Positions 54,468 to 63,850 of a stretch of 64,000 nucleotides of DNA are shown in pieces. Under the pieces are notes generated by a model, which was not told the DNA's origin, did no database searches, and saw nothing but the letters and a program-made list of their open reading frames with translations. Within the stretch, counting starts at the first letter, position 1. Each line of letters begins with the position of its first letter. Both the position numbers and the translations under genes were made by a program. The DNA lies in NCBI RefSeq assembly GCF_900070355.1, contig NZ_LN849456.1:2738238-2802237 (forward strand), written 5' to 3'. The stretch is from Devriesea agamarum. GTDB lineage: Bacteria; Actinomycetota; Actinomycetes; Actinomycetales; Dermabacteraceae.

Positions 54468-55216
54468 GGATCGATGTCATCACGATTTTCCCCGACTATA
54501 TGGCGCCGCTGGAGTTGTCTCTGATCGGCAAAGCGCGGCAGCGGGGCCTGATCGACGTTCACGTCACCAACCTGCGCGACTACACGCATGACCGGCATCG
54601 CACTGTGGACGATACCCCGATGGGCGGCGGCGCGGGCATGGTTATGAAACCGGAGCCCTGGGCGGAAGCTCTCACCGCAGTGATTGCCCGCGGGCAGGAG
54701 ACATTGGGGTCGACGGCACGGCCCCTGGTGGTGTTTCCCAATCCCGCCGGTCAGCCCTTCCGCCAAGCCACCGCACAGGAATGGTCATCCCGGCCATGGC
54801 TGATCTTTGCATGCGGTCGATACGAAGGTATTGACGAGCGTCTATACGAATACCTTGCCGATCAGGATCTCGATGTGGCGCTGGCCTCGCTCGGTGATTA
54901 CGTGCTGAACGGCGGTGAAGTTGCCGTGCTCGCGATCACTGAGGCAGTGGTCCGGTTAATCCCGGGGGTGCTCGGTAATCCCGATAGCGCGGTTGAGGAA
55001 TCCCATGCGTCGGGGCTGCTGGAATACCCGTTGTACACGCGGCCTGCGTCCTGGATAGATCCCGACGGGGCGGTGCGCAATGTCCCGGAGATTCTTCTCA
55101 GCGGGCATCATGCTGAGATCACGCGGTGGCAGCGCGAACGGTCCCTTGAACGGACCCGGGAGCGTCGCCCTGATTTATTGGCGAACCGTGACCAAACCGA
55201 CAGGGAACGGAGCTGA
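54464..55216 (+). CDS. trmD: tRNA (guanine37-N1)-methyltransferase
   Basis: 250 residues from GTG overlapping rimM. Knot-forming SPOUT motifs: [11 protein letters not shown] and [14 protein letters not shown], then PGVLGNPDS. The enzyme methylates G37 of tRNAs to prevent frameshifting. Confidence 0.96.
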   Translation: MRIDVITIFPDYMAPLELSLIGKARQRGLIDVHVTNLRDYTHDRHRTVDDTPMGGGAGMVMKPEPWAEALTAVIARGQETLGSTARPLVVFPNPAGQPFRQATAQEWSSRPWLIFACGRYEGIDERLYEYLADQDLDVALASLGDYVLNGGEVAVLAITEAVVRLIPGVLGNPDSAVEESHASGLLEYPLYTRPASWIDPDGAVRNVPEILLSGHHAEITRWQRERSLERTRERRPDLLANRDQTDRERS

Positions 55217-55519
55217 TCGACCGCGATCTTGCATTGCAGGTGTATGACTGCTGATGGCACAATGAACCGGCATGCGTGTTCCGCGCGTTCATCTGCCTCG
55301 GGGGAGTGAACGCATTGAGCGGACGGCTGCTCCGTTGTCGGATAGCACCCGGTGAAATGGGTCCGGCGGCCAGAGGGCCACGCATGTGACCGCGTGCTCT
55401 GAGGGCTTGCGCTGCGTCGCAGGCTCGGTGAGTTCGCGGCATACACAGAACACTTTGCGACCGGGAACTACCGGTCACGACCAAGTTCGCCGACCCGGGG
55501 CGACGAATGGAGCTGACAG
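55217..55519 (+). promoter_or_regulatory. Long leader before rplS with a possible promoter
   Basis: About 300 bases without a supported gene. TTGCAG at 55234 and CACAAT at 55258, 18 bases apart, form a candidate promoter, which would leave a leader of about 245 bases with several pairing segments. An autoregulatory r-protein leader is possible but not shown. Confidence 0.3.
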
Positions 55520-55870
55520 ATGCATAATCTCGATCACCTCGACGCCGCATCCCTGCGCGATGACGTTCCGGACTTCCGTCCCGGCGACAACGTGAAGGTT
55601 CACGTGCGCGTGGTTGAAGGTAACCGCTCTCGTATCCAGGTTTTCCAGGGCTACGTCATCGCCCGTCAGGGCCGTGGCGTGGGGGAGACTTTCCGTGTTC
55701 GCAAGATCTCCTTCGGTGTGGGTGTTGAGCGTGTGTTCCCGGTGCACGCCCCCACCATCGACAAGATCGAGGTCGTCACCCGCGGTGATGTCCGTCGCGC
55801 CAAGCTGTACTACCTGCGTGGCCTGACCGGTAAGAAGGCCCGTATCAAGGAGAAGCGCGACCACAGCTGA
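55520..55870 (+). CDS. rplS: 50S ribosomal protein bL19
   Basis: 116 residues, ATG with GGAG upstream. [22 protein letters not shown] and the Arg-rich end [20 protein letters not shown] are typical of bL19, which sits at the 30S-50S interface. Confidence 0.97.
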   Translation: MHNLDHLDAASLRDDVPDFRPGDNVKVHVRVVEGNRSRIQVFQGYVIARQGRGVGETFRVRKISFGVGVERVFPVHAPTIDKIEVVTRGDVRRAKLYYLRGLTGKKARIKEKRDHS

Positions 55871-55917
55871 CGCGAGGGCATCGACCTCCGCACGGTGGCG
55901 ATGCCGACCCGCAGATA

Positions 55918-56493
55918 ATGATGCGCACAGCAACTCAGCGACGGCGGCGACCAGTTTTTCTGGCCGTCGCCGTTTGCGTTGTCGTGATGGTGGTGGTGCT
56001 GCGCCTCGCGGTGGTGCAGGTTTTTCACATCCCCTCAGATTCGATGGCTCCCACACTCAACCGAGGCGAGCTGGTGGTGGTCAACAAACTGGATCGGCAA
56101 CCGTTTTCCCGAGGCGAAGTGGTGGTGTTCGATGGTCGTGACTATTTTGCGCCGGGCACAGATGGCGGACGCTACTGGGTAAAACGCATTATCGGATTGC
56201 CCGGCGACCGTGTGGCCTGCTGTGATCAGCAGGGACGAATCACCGTGAACGGTTCTCCCCTTGATGAGCCGTATCTATTCCCCGGGGATGCTCCCAGCAG
56301 TTTCCCGTTCACCGTGAAGGTCCCTGCCGAGCGGTTGTTTCTGCTTGGGGACCATCGGTCAGTCTCAGCGGACTCGCGCAGCCACCTCGGCGCGCCGGGC
56401 GGGGGAATGATCCCGACGGAGCGGGTGGTGGGATCGGCCTGGCGCATTCTGTGGCCCCCGGAACGGTTTCTTCAGCGGGTGCAGTTAAGATGA
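55918..56493 (+). CDS. lepB: Signal peptidase I (first copy)
   Basis: 191 residues with one N-terminal membrane helix (about 13-36). The catalytic Ser42 is in SDSMAPTL and the Lys89 in VKRIIGLPGD; DHRSVSADSR is the C-terminal box E. The enzyme cleaves Sec/Tat signal peptides outside the membrane. A second, longer paralogue follows eight bases later. Confidence 0.92.
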   Translation: MMRTATQRRRRPVFLAVAVCVVVMVVVLRLAVVQVFHIPSDSMAPTLNRGELVVVNKLDRQPFSRGEVVVFDGRDYFAPGTDGGRYWVKRIIGLPGDRVACCDQQGRITVNGSPLDEPYLFPGDAPSSFPFTVKVPAERLFLLGDHRSVSADSRSHLGAPGGGMIPTERVVGSAWRILWPPERFLQRVQLR

Positions 56494-56500
56494 CTGTGCG

Positions 56501-57286
56501 ATGAGTGAGATCACCCCCCGGGCCGAGGGCCAAGCAGATGAGGAGAACGCCTCTGGAGAGGCTGTATCTGCCTCCCCTTCTCGTAAGCGTTCTGACCGTA
56601 AACGCCGAAGGAAACGCAGCACGTTCTGGGACTATGTGGCCACGATCGTCGTCGCGCTGCTCATCTCGGTGCTGATCAAGACGTTTTTATTCCAGCCGTT
56701 TTTCATCCCCTCCGGTTCGATGATTCCGACTCTGAGGGTTGACGACAAAATTGTGGTCTCGAAGCTCACCCCGAGTGTGTTTGATCTGCATCGAGGCGAT
56801 GTGATTGTGTTCAGCGATCCCGCCAACTGGCTGGAGAACGAGCACCGTGAGCCGACGTTTGGGCAGAAGGTCTCGAAGGTTTTGTCTTATGTTGGGCTTG
56901 CTGCGGATCCCGCTGATAATCATCTCGTCAAGCGTCTGATTGGTATGCCGGGTGACCACCTCGTGTGCGCGAGCCGTGGTGCGCAGCTTCAGATCAATGG
57001 TGTCACCGTGCATGAGCCGTACATTAATCCTTCGGGTGGCGCATGCCAGGAAGCCTTCGACGTGAAGGTTCCGCCCAAGCATGTCTGGGTGATGGGCGAT
57101 AACCGTTATGCCTCGGCTGACTCCGCCTACCACTACATCTATAGCCAGGGATTGAGCCCTGACCGGGCGTTTGTGCCGGAGAGCGCTATTACGGGGAAGG
57201 CGAAATTCATCATGTGGCCGATTTCCCGCTGGCGTACGCTGAGCGCCGGTGAGGATACCTTCGCTCACGTTCCTGCGCACCCGTGA
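56501..57286 (+). CDS. lepB: Signal peptidase I (second copy)
   Basis: 261 residues. A 40-residue Arg/Lys-rich cytoplasmic part precedes the membrane helix (YVATIVVALLISVLIKTFLF). Ser73 is in SGSMIPTL and Lys144 in VKRLIGMPGD; MGDNRYASADS closes the active site. The GTG of rnhB overlaps its stop. Confidence 0.94.
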   Translation: MSEITPRAEGQADEENASGEAVSASPSRKRSDRKRRRKRSTFWDYVATIVVALLISVLIKTFLFQPFFIPSGSMIPTLRVDDKIVVSKLTPSVFDLHRGDVIVFSDPANWLENEHREPTFGQKVSKVLSYVGLAADPADNHLVKRLIGMPGDHLVCASRGAQLQINGVTVHEPYINPSGGACQEAFDVKVPPKHVWVMGDNRYASADSAYHYIYSQGLSPDRAFVPESAITGKAKFIMWPISRWRTLSAGEDTFAHVPAHP

Positions 57287-58101
57287 CTCGTTCTGTGCAA
57301 GACCCTGATCTGAGTATTGAGTGTGAGCTCGCGGCTGCTATCGCACGTCAAAACCCTTTGATCGACGAGGCTTCTGAGCTGTTGATTGTCGGTGTCGATG
57401 AGGTGGGGAGGGGCGCTCTTGCTGGGCCTGTGGTGGTGGGTGCGGTTGCGGCGCGTTTTCGGGTTGATCCTCAGACGGGGCAGGTGTGGCCGGTTGCTGA
57501 GCGGGCTGGTTTGCCGGAGGGTATCCGCGATTCTAAGCTTTTAACGCCTGCGCGTCGGGTGCGTTTGGCCCCGCAGATTCGTCAGAGTGCGACGGCTTGG
57601 GGGATCGGGCTAGCTAGTCCTGCCGAGATTGATGCCTTTGGGATTGTGGGTGCGCTGAGCCGGGCGGGGCATCGGGCTCTGTCCGAAATTGGGCTCACGG
57701 TCGACGCGATCATTCTCGACGGTTCTCATAATTGGCTTCACGCAGTCTACGAGCACGGGGAACCTCTGCCGTTTGATGCGGCGGACGGCGGATTGATAAC
57801 GTCTATCGGTTGGCGAGATGGGACGGCTCGCGGGGTCGGTGGGACCGCTGGGGTGTCGGGTGTGGTCGCTCCGGTTAGGATGCGGGTTGGGGCGGATCGT
57901 TGCTGTCTGAGTGTGGCGGCGGCTAGTGTGATCGCGAAGGTTTTTCGGGATGATCTCATGGTTGGGTTGTCTTCCCAGGCTCCCAGTTATGCATGGGATC
58001 GCAATAAGGGGTATGGATCTGTCGTGCATCGTGCGGCTATTGCTGAGCTTGGTCTGCATGAGCAGCATCGGCGTAGTTGGCGATTGGTGGGTGAGTGTTG
58101 A
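57283..58101 (+). CDS. rnhB: Ribonuclease HII
   Basis: 272 residues from GTG overlapping lepB. D39 and E40 in GVDEVGRGALAGP and D146 in LDGSHNW are active-site acids. The enzyme removes ribonucleotides from RNA-DNA hybrids. A Gly/Val-rich loop (GVGGTAGVSGVVAPVRMR, about 185-203) before the last conserved block is longer than usual. Confidence 0.94.
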   Translation: MTRSVQDPDLSIECELAAAIARQNPLIDEASELLIVGVDEVGRGALAGPVVVGAVAARFRVDPQTGQVWPVAERAGLPEGIRDSKLLTPARRVRLAPQIRQSATAWGIGLASPAEIDAFGIVGALSRAGHRALSEIGLTVDAIILDGSHNWLHAVYEHGEPLPFDAADGGLITSIGWRDGTARGVGGTAGVSGVVAPVRMRVGADRCCLSVAAASVIAKVFRDDLMVGLSSQAPSYAWDRNKGYGSVVHRAAIAELGLHEQHRRSWRLVGEC

Positions 58102-58150
58102 GTCTGGTGGTGTCGTACTGTGGGGGAGCAGACCACAGGAGGGCAACGAG

Positions 58151-58456
58151 TTGAGCGCGCAGGATCTCGAAAATTACGAATCCGATATGGAACTCCAGCT
58201 GTATCGCGAGTACCGTGACGTGGTGTCTTTGTTTACCTATGTGGTGGAGACGGAAAGACGCTTTTATCTGGCTAATCAGGTTGATCTTCAGGTGCGGGCT
58301 GCTGGTGGTGAAGTGTTTTATGAGTTGACGTTGGCTGATGCGTGGGTGTGGGATGTCTATCGCGCGTCGCGTTTTGTGCGGTCGGTGCGGGTGGTGACGT
58401 TTAAGGATGTCAATATCGAAGAATTGGCGAAGTCGGATCTTCGTATACCTGATTAG
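58151..58456 (+). CDS. DUF2469 protein
   Basis: 101 residues from TTG at 58151, chosen because AGGAGGG lies seven bases upstream and because the family starts with a similar 'MSA-x-DLE-x-YE' sequence; a longer frame from 57950 overlaps rnhB and is rejected. MELQLYREYRDVVSLF and ADAWVWDVYR match the family closely. Conserved next to rnhB and yraN in actinobacteria. Function unknown. Confidence 0.9.
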   Translation: MSAQDLENYESDMELQLYREYRDVVSLFTYVVETERRFYLANQVDLQVRAAGGEVFYELTLADAWVWDVYRASRFVRSVRVVTFKDVNIEELAKSDLRIPD

Positions 58457-58604
58457 TGGGCAGGTGGCTGGAGTAGGGACTGGTTTGGTGGACGAGGGTG
58501 AATCGGTTCCGAGGGCGGATGCGCAGTTTCCCACAGGTACAGCTGGTTAGCGCTTATCCACGGCATCGTGGCCGTGCCTCTCGCAGTGAGCAGAGGCGCC
58601 CACA

Positions 58605-59252
58605 GTGGGTGGTATGAACAATGCCCTTGACTCATCGCCTCGACGGTCCGTCGCCCAGCTAGACGGGGGTGCGGCGTCGCACCGCGACCCGATCTCCATG
58701 AGCAGCCACGCTCCGCCCGATGCTAAAGCAGCGGTAGCGGATGCTGGAGTGGCGGTAGCGAGTGCTGGACTGGCGCTGGGGAATCCAGGACTGACGCCGT
58801 CGAACGCTAGTGCGGTGATGTCGGGTGTCGTGGTGCCGGGTGTGGTGATGCCGGATCTTGCGGGGCTGGACGGGATGAGACCGGTGCCGACCGGGCACAT
58901 GACTAGGGGCGAGGTGGGGCGCTACGGGGAGGAATTCGCGGCCAGGTACCTCGAAAAGATCGGGTGGAACGTACTGGATCGCAACTATCGGGTTGCCCGA
59001 GGGGAGCTAGACATTGTTGCCTTAGACGGCACCACGTTGGTGTTTGTCGAAGTGAAAACCCGTCGCAGTGTCGCAGCTGGATCCCCGCAAGCCGCAGTCA
59101 ATGTCTCGAAGCTGGCGCGGCTTCGACGTCTCGCAGGTTACTACCTCATGGATAACGCTCCGCCGCACCGCGATTTGCGCATTGACGTGCTCGGAATTGT
59201 TCTTCTGCCAGGTCAGCCGGTCGTGGAACATGTGCGTGGGGTCGGGCAATGA
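58605..59252 (+). CDS. UPF0102 (YraN-like) nuclease-fold protein with N-terminal extension
   Basis: 215 residues as the longest frame. The YraN domain occupies about 99-215 (MTRGEVGRYGEEFAARYLEK..., GELDIVALDGTTLVFVEVKTR, a PD-(D/E)xK-like core with E-x-K). The first about 98 residues are Ala/Gly/Val-rich, built from 18-21-base DNA repeats, and are not part of the family. The true start could be the ATG at 58875 or 58899. The family is linked to DNA uptake or repair neighbourhoods, here comM and dprA. Confidence 0.82.
   Translation: MGGMNNALDSSPRRSVAQLDGGAASHRDPISMSSHAPPDAKAAVADAGVAVASAGLALGNPGLTPSNASAVMSGVVVPGVVMPDLAGLDGMRPVPTGHMTRGEVGRYGEEFAARYLEKIGWNVLDRNYRVARGELDIVALDGTTLVFVEVKTRRSVAAGSPQAAVNVSKLARLRRLAGYYLMDNAPPHRDLRIDVLGIVLLPGQPVVEHVRGVGQ
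58738..58790 (+). repeat. Short tandem repeats in the yraN 5' region
   Basis: GCGGTAGCGGATGCTGGA and GCGGTAGCGAGTGCTGGA recur in tandem with a degenerate third copy (GCGCTGGGGAATCCAGGA). They encode A-V-A-x-A-G blocks. Confidence 0.65.
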
Positions 59253-60856
59253 GCATAGGGCGCACCCGATCTGTCTCGCTCAGCGGAATCGAGGGGACTC
59301 TCGTAGAGGTCGAAGCCGAGGCAAGCGCCGGACTTCCGGCATTTCATCTCGTGGGGTTACCAGATTCGTCCATGTTGCAGGCGCGCGACCGCGTACGCAG
59401 CGCTCTTCAACAAATCGGTCATCGGTTGCCGGAACGTCGGCTCACGGTCAACATGACCCCCGCCTATCTGCCGAAACAAGGGTCCATGCATGACCTGGGG
59501 ATAGCGGTGGCTATCCTGTGCGCAACGGGCGCGGTGGCATCAAACCAGGCAGCCGCGACAGTTCATCTCGGTGAGCTCGGTCTGGATGGGCGACTGCGAC
59601 CGGTGCCGGGCATTCTCCCGGCGGTGTTAGCGGCATCCCGGCTCGGTATCGCCCGCTGCGTGGTGGCGAGGGAGAACGCGAGTGAAGCTGGGCTCGTGCC
59701 GGGGATTGACGTTGTCGCCGCCGATGATCTCGGCGAAGTCGTGCGCTCATACGGGGGACACGCACGTCAGCTGACCATTCCGCGACACCAGGTCATGAGG
59801 TCATCCGCAGCGCAATCAGCCCCTGCCGGCAGACACGACACCAGACGTGAGGAGGGAAGCGAGGGCGGAAGCAAAGCGGGTGCACCTCAGGGAGGAGCTG
59901 AACCTGATTTCGGCGATGTTCTTGGACAGCACCACGCGCGACGAGCCGCTGAAGTGGCAGCAGCCGGAGGTCATCCGCTTGTGCTGTGCGGGTCGCCAGG
60001 GACCGGAAAAACCATGATTGCATCCCGACTCCCAGGGATATTGCCGGACCTAGGGCACGAGGATGCCGTTCAAGTCAGTGCCGTGCATTCGCTGAGCGGA
60101 CAATTCAACGCCGAACGCGGCCTTTTACGCAGACCGCAGTTTGAAGCGCCGCATCACACGGCCACCGTGGCCGCGATCATCGGCGGAGGATCGGGAATGC
60201 CGCGGCCCGGAGCTATCTCGCGGGCACACGCGGGGGTGTTGTTCCTCGATGAGGCACCTGAGTTTTCTCCCCGAGTCCTCGATGCTCTGCGCGAACCGCT
60301 TGAGACCGGCGATATTACGGTCCACCGGGCACATAGAGTGACCCGCTATCCTGCCCGTTTCCAACTCGTGATGGCGCACAACCCCTGTCCCTGCGGTTAT
60401 GCAAGCGGACACGGCACCCGCTGCACCTGCACGCCCATGGCCAGACGGCGATACACCTCGAGAATCTCCGGTCCGATCCTCGATCGAATCGACATTCGAT
60501 GCGAACTTCCACCGGTTCAACCCGGAGCTGTGACAGGTGCGACGGCGGGTGAACCGAGTGTGAGAATCGCTGAGCGGGTTCGGGATGCCCGAGCGCGCCA
60601 GGCCGCTCGCCTGCGCTCCTATCCGTATTCATTAAATGCTCAGGTGCCCGGGCCGGTGCTGCGCCGAGACTTCCCGCTCGATTCCCGAGCCATCAATCTT
60701 TTAGAACGGGCACTGGCAGAATGCCGTCTAACAATGCGGGGATACGCGCGCGTGCTGCGCCTGGCATGGACCCTAGCCGATCTGGATGGGGCAGCGTATC
60801 CCTCGCTGGATCATGTGGGTCTCGCCCTAACCTTGCGAGGAACTGATCGGCGATGA
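59249..60856 (+). CDS. comM: ComM/YifB-family AAA+ Mg-chelatase-like ATPase
   Basis: 535 residues, ATG overlapping the yraN stop. The N-terminal ChlI-like domain (SGIEGTLVEVEAEASAGLP...) precedes an AAA+ domain with Walker A GSPGTGKT and Walker B GVLFLDEAPEF; CPCGYASGHGTRCTC is a zinc-like Cys set. ComM is a helicase aiding branch migration in natural transformation. A low-complexity Gly/Ser/Glu linker (about 190-220) separates the domains. It overlaps dprA by ATGA. Confidence 0.92.
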   Translation: MSIGRTRSVSLSGIEGTLVEVEAEASAGLPAFHLVGLPDSSMLQARDRVRSALQQIGHRLPERRLTVNMTPAYLPKQGSMHDLGIAVAILCATGAVASNQAAATVHLGELGLDGRLRPVPGILPAVLAASRLGIARCVVARENASEAGLVPGIDVVAADDLGEVVRSYGGHARQLTIPRHQVMRSSAAQSAPAGRHDTRREEGSEGGSKAGAPQGGAEPDFGDVLGQHHARRAAEVAAAGGHPLVLCGSPGTGKTMIASRLPGILPDLGHEDAVQVSAVHSLSGQFNAERGLLRRPQFEAPHHTATVAAIIGGGSGMPRPGAISRAHAGVLFLDEAPEFSPRVLDALREPLETGDITVHRAHRVTRYPARFQLVMAHNPCPCGYASGHGTRCTCTPMARRRYTSRISGPILDRIDIRCELPPVQPGAVTGATAGEPSVRIAERVRDARARQAARLRSYPYSLNAQVPGPVLRRDFPLDSRAINLLERALAECRLTMRGYARVLRLAWTLADLDGAAYPSLDHVGLALTLRGTDRR

Positions 60857-62244
60857 CCACGACCACCGATCAGACGGACCTCAGACACGCCGCGGTGAGC
60901 TGGTCACTCATCGCAGAACCGCACGACGCGCTCGCCCATCTTGTGTGCTCACGGGTAGGGCCGGTCGGTGCCTTGACGATACTGCGCACCGGCACTCCCA
61001 CACAGCTGCACGACGCTATCTGCGATGCGATGACCTCCGACAGTTTATCTTCTCCGTCGTCACCGGCCTCGAAAGCGCGGCTGCTCACAGCCTGGAAACG
61101 CTGGAGCCAGCGAGACCGTACTACCAATCTCGATGCCGCGTTTGCAGAACACACCCGGCTCGGCGGACGAGTTCTGGTCCCCGGTGACGAAGAGTGGCCA
61201 CATGAAGCGTTTTCTGTTCTTGCAGAAAGCGCCCCGCACTGTTTATGGGTGCGAGGACGAGGACACCTACGCCGGTCCGTAGGAACATCGTTAGCGATGG
61301 TTGGTGCCCGGGCTTCGAGCCCGTACGGAGAAGACGTTGCATCCTCGTTTGCCGCGGCCCTCGTGCGCCGTGGGGTGTGCATCATTTCCGGAGGGGCTTA
61401 CGGGATAGACGGCGCAGCGCACAGGTCAGCGCTTGCCGCTGAGCGCGCTGCATCGTCGCGTGATGCGGCGTTAGATCGCGCGGCCTCGATATGCGGGCCG
61501 GCTGGCGGTGATGGCTACCAGGTCGGGGATAACAGTCAGGTTAGGGATAGCCAGCTGGGGGATGGCAATCAGTCCGCGATGGGTGCGGCCTATGGCAGTT
61601 ATTTGGCAACTCAGTCAGGTTCAACGGTTGCGGTGCTCGCAGGAGGTCTTGACCGGCTCTACCCCCGCGGACATCATGAGCTGCTACACCGGATTATCGA
61701 CACCTCGGTGATCATTTCGGAGGCTCCGCCGGGAACAACGCCGACCCGGTGGCGGTTTCTCGCTCGCAACCGGCTGATTTCGGCGCTTGGGTGCGGGACG
61801 GTGGTGGTAGAGGCCGGTATGCGTTCGGGTGCCCTTGCGACGGCGCGGCGTGCTCTGGATCAGGGGCGGCCTGTTGGGGTTGTTCCTGGTCCGATCACCA
61901 GTGCATCATCCGCAGGATGTCATGATCTTGTGCGGACCTATCCGAACGTGTTGCTAGTGACCTCGGCAGAGGAATGTTTGGCAATGCTTCCGGGTGGGAT
62001 GGGTTGGGGTGTGCCCCAGGGGACGTGTGAGGACGGAAAAAGCGGTGGTACGGATGGTTTGAGTGGGGTAGATCGCCAGGTGCTCGATGCGCTTCCTCCG
62101 TGTGGGTATCTTTCACGGCAGGGTCTTGTGCGGGAAACTGGGTTTACGACTGGTGAGGTGGATGCGTCTTTGGCTCGATTAGAGCTGTTGGGGTATGTGC
62201 GGTCTACACCGTCGGGGGCGTGGGTCCGTGCTCGTCGTGGATAG
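60853..62244 (+). CDS. dprA: DNA processing protein DprA
   Basis: 463 residues. The Rossmann-like core has GARASSPYG, ISGGAYGIDGAAHRSAL and VLAGGLDRLYPRGH, and a C-terminal winged-helix-like domain (GYLSRQGLVRETGFTTGEVDASLARLELLGYV) follows. It loads RecA onto incoming single strands. Between the GIDGAAH helix and the next strand there are about 50 extra residues with Q-V-G-D-N-S/Q-L-G-D-G repeats, an insertion absent from standard DprA. Confidence 0.93.
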   Translation: MTTTTDQTDLRHAAVSWSLIAEPHDALAHLVCSRVGPVGALTILRTGTPTQLHDAICDAMTSDSLSSPSSPASKARLLTAWKRWSQRDRTTNLDAAFAEHTRLGGRVLVPGDEEWPHEAFSVLAESAPHCLWVRGRGHLRRSVGTSLAMVGARASSPYGEDVASSFAAALVRRGVCIISGGAYGIDGAAHRSALAAERAASSRDAALDRAASICGPAGGDGYQVGDNSQVRDSQLGDGNQSAMGAAYGSYLATQSGSTVAVLAGGLDRLYPRGHHELLHRIIDTSVIISEAPPGTTPTRWRFLARNRLISALGCGTVVVEAGMRSGALATARRALDQGRPVGVVPGPITSASSAGCHDLVRTYPNVLLVTSAEECLAMLPGGMGWGVPQGTCEDGKSGGTDGLSGVDRQVLDALPPCGYLSRQGLVRETGFTTGEVDASLARLELLGYVRSTPSGAWVRARRG

Positions 62245-62274
62245 GGGGCTAGGTGATGGCGGGATGGGCATCTA

Positions 62275-62350
62275 GTGGGTAGCGTTGGATTCTGTGGGTA
62301 GCGTTGGATTTTGTGAGTAGCGTTGGGTCTTGTTTGATGCGGTTGGTGCT
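62275..62350. repeat. 19-bp minisatellite, three units plus a degenerate fourth
   Basis: GTGGGTAGCGTTGGATTCT, GTGGGTAGCGTTGGATTTT and GTGAGTAGCGTTGGGTCTT are adjacent from 62275; a degenerate unit follows to 62350. It lies between dprA and xerC. Confidence 0.8.
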
Positions 62351-62420
62351 GGGTCCCGCTTGAGATCGTCCGGTAGCGGAGGATCGTTACTGCTGGTGCT
62401 ATCGGTGAGGGAGGGTGCGC

Positions 62421-63551
62421 GTGGCAATTGTCGATGAGGGATCCTTAGGTACTGCCGAATCTGCCGGATTATCCTTGCGCGGGGATTCGAGTGGTTCCGA
62501 AGACGACGCGGTGCTCACCGCCTATACCCGCCACCTAGAGCTGGAGCGTGGTCGCTCTCCACACACAGTCCGCGCCTATCGTCGGGAAGCGGCGAGTTTG
62601 CTAAACCATCTGAAAACTGAGGAACACCTCGCGCTCACCGATCTTGATCTCATCGGCTTGCGCTCGTGGCTCGCGACTCGGGCTGAGACCGGCGCTAGTG
62701 CGTCAACCCTTGCTCGATCAGCCGCGTCCATCCGAACGTTCACCCGATATCTTGCGCGAGCCGGCTACATTCCAACCGATGTCGGAGCGCGATTACGAGT
62801 TCCTCGGCGAGGGACCCATCTGCCGAGTGTTCTCAGCGTGCGACAAGCAACGGCTCTGATCGACGCGACCAATCGGTCAGCTCAGGGCCAGCCGGGCTCA
62901 CCACAAGGCGGGCTGCGGCGTCATATGGCACAAGATGGCGAACAAGGTGCAAAGCGTGTATCGGGAGTTTTGGAAGCTGGGGCCGTAGAACCATCCGCAT
63001 CCACGTCACCGCGGACGGCCGCTACGGCGCTGCGTGATCGCGCGATTATCGAGCTTCTGTACTCGTCTGCTTTACGCGTCGGGGAGCTATGCGCTTTGGA
63101 CCTGGGATCGGTTGATGCCGCGCAAGCCACTGTGCGGGTGATGGGTAAAGGCTCCAAAGAACGCGTGGTTCCGGTGGGCAACCCAGCGTTGCGAGCTATG
63201 CGGGACTATGTGGCACAAGGGCGGCCTGTTCTAGCCCATGCCCGTTCAGGGTTGGCGCTTTTCCTCGGGGTGCGCGGTGGTCGCATTGGTGACCGGGCTG
63301 TTCGCACTCTGATAGATAAGGCGTCGTTGAACATGCCGGGCGTTCAGGGGGATGGTTCGGGGCGCACCACTCATATCACGCCCCATACGCTGCGCCATAG
63401 CGCGGCAACTCATATGGTGGAAGGCGGAGCAGACCTGCGAAGTGTGCAGGAAATGCTCGGCCATTCCTCACTGGGAACCACCCAGATCTACACCCATGTA
63501 TCGGCGTCGCGGCTCCGCCAAACCTTGGAGCAGGCGCACCCGAGGGCGTAA
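62421..63551 (+). CDS. xerC: Tyrosine recombinase XerC
   Basis: 376 residues from GTG at 62421 with GGGAGGG five bases upstream; the GTG two codons earlier is inside that site. Catalytic residues: R219 (ALRVGEL), K243 (GKGSKER), H322 and R325 (HTLRHSA), H348 (LGHSSLGTT), Y357 (IYTHV). It resolves chromosome dimers at dif with XerD. Residues about 153-201 are an insertion (GQPGSPQGG...EPSASTSPR) between the SAM-like core-binding domain and the catalytic domain, not seen in ordinary XerC (about 300 residues). Chromosomal position after dprA is typical of XerC and not of a mobile integrase. Confidence 0.9.
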   Translation: MAIVDEGSLGTAESAGLSLRGDSSGSEDDAVLTAYTRHLELERGRSPHTVRAYRREAASLLNHLKTEEHLALTDLDLIGLRSWLATRAETGASASTLARSAASIRTFTRYLARAGYIPTDVGARLRVPRRGTHLPSVLSVRQATALIDATNRSAQGQPGSPQGGLRRHMAQDGEQGAKRVSGVLEAGAVEPSASTSPRTAATALRDRAIIELLYSSALRVGELCALDLGSVDAAQATVRVMGKGSKERVVPVGNPALRAMRDYVAQGRPVLAHARSGLALFLGVRGGRIGDRAVRTLIDKASLNMPGVQGDGSGRTTHITPHTLRHSAATHMVEGGADLRSVQEMLGHSSLGTTQIYTHVSASRLRQTLEQAHPRA

Positions 63552-63577
63552 ATGGCACCGCCTACCTCGCGACCGAG

Positions 63578-63850
63578 TTGAAGACATTCCGCCCCGCATC
63601 TGTGACGGTCTGCGGGCCTTGGCGCTCCCGCCTGGGTCGGGATGGGCAGGCCATCGACGTTCACGACGACGGCCTGGTTCTGGTGACGGGCGCTGAGTCG
63701 AGTTCTGGTGGCCTGCCAGTGGGCATGTTCGTCTACGACCTCACCGCCGGCACCTACACCCCGCTTCCGGTCTCTGAGGTGGCAAACCTGCTGCAAATCT
63801 CGAAACCTGCGTCTACGGGCGAATCAGGGAAGGCGAGCTGCCACCGATAG
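63578..63850 (+). CDS. Short hypothetical protein, possibly a gene remnant
   Basis: 90 residues from TTG without a ribosome site. The frame is open further upstream into the end of xerC (VNGTAYLATELKTF...), so it looks like the C-terminal part of a larger lost protein (VHDDGLVLVTGAESSSGGLPVGMFVYDLTAGTY is protein-like). No family recognised. Confidence 0.35.
   Translation: MKTFRPASVTVCGPWRSRLGRDGQAIDVHDDGLVLVTGAESSSGGLPVGMFVYDLTAGTYTPLPVSEVANLLQISKPASTGESGKASCHR

Noticed and set aside
58553..58562. DnaA-box-like TTATCCACG before yraN
   Set aside because: A single site with one mismatch, no cluster and no dnaA/dnaN nearby, so not an origin.
62421..63551. Mobile-element integrase
   Set aside because: Context after comM-dprA and no adjacent att site or cargo fit housekeeping XerC.
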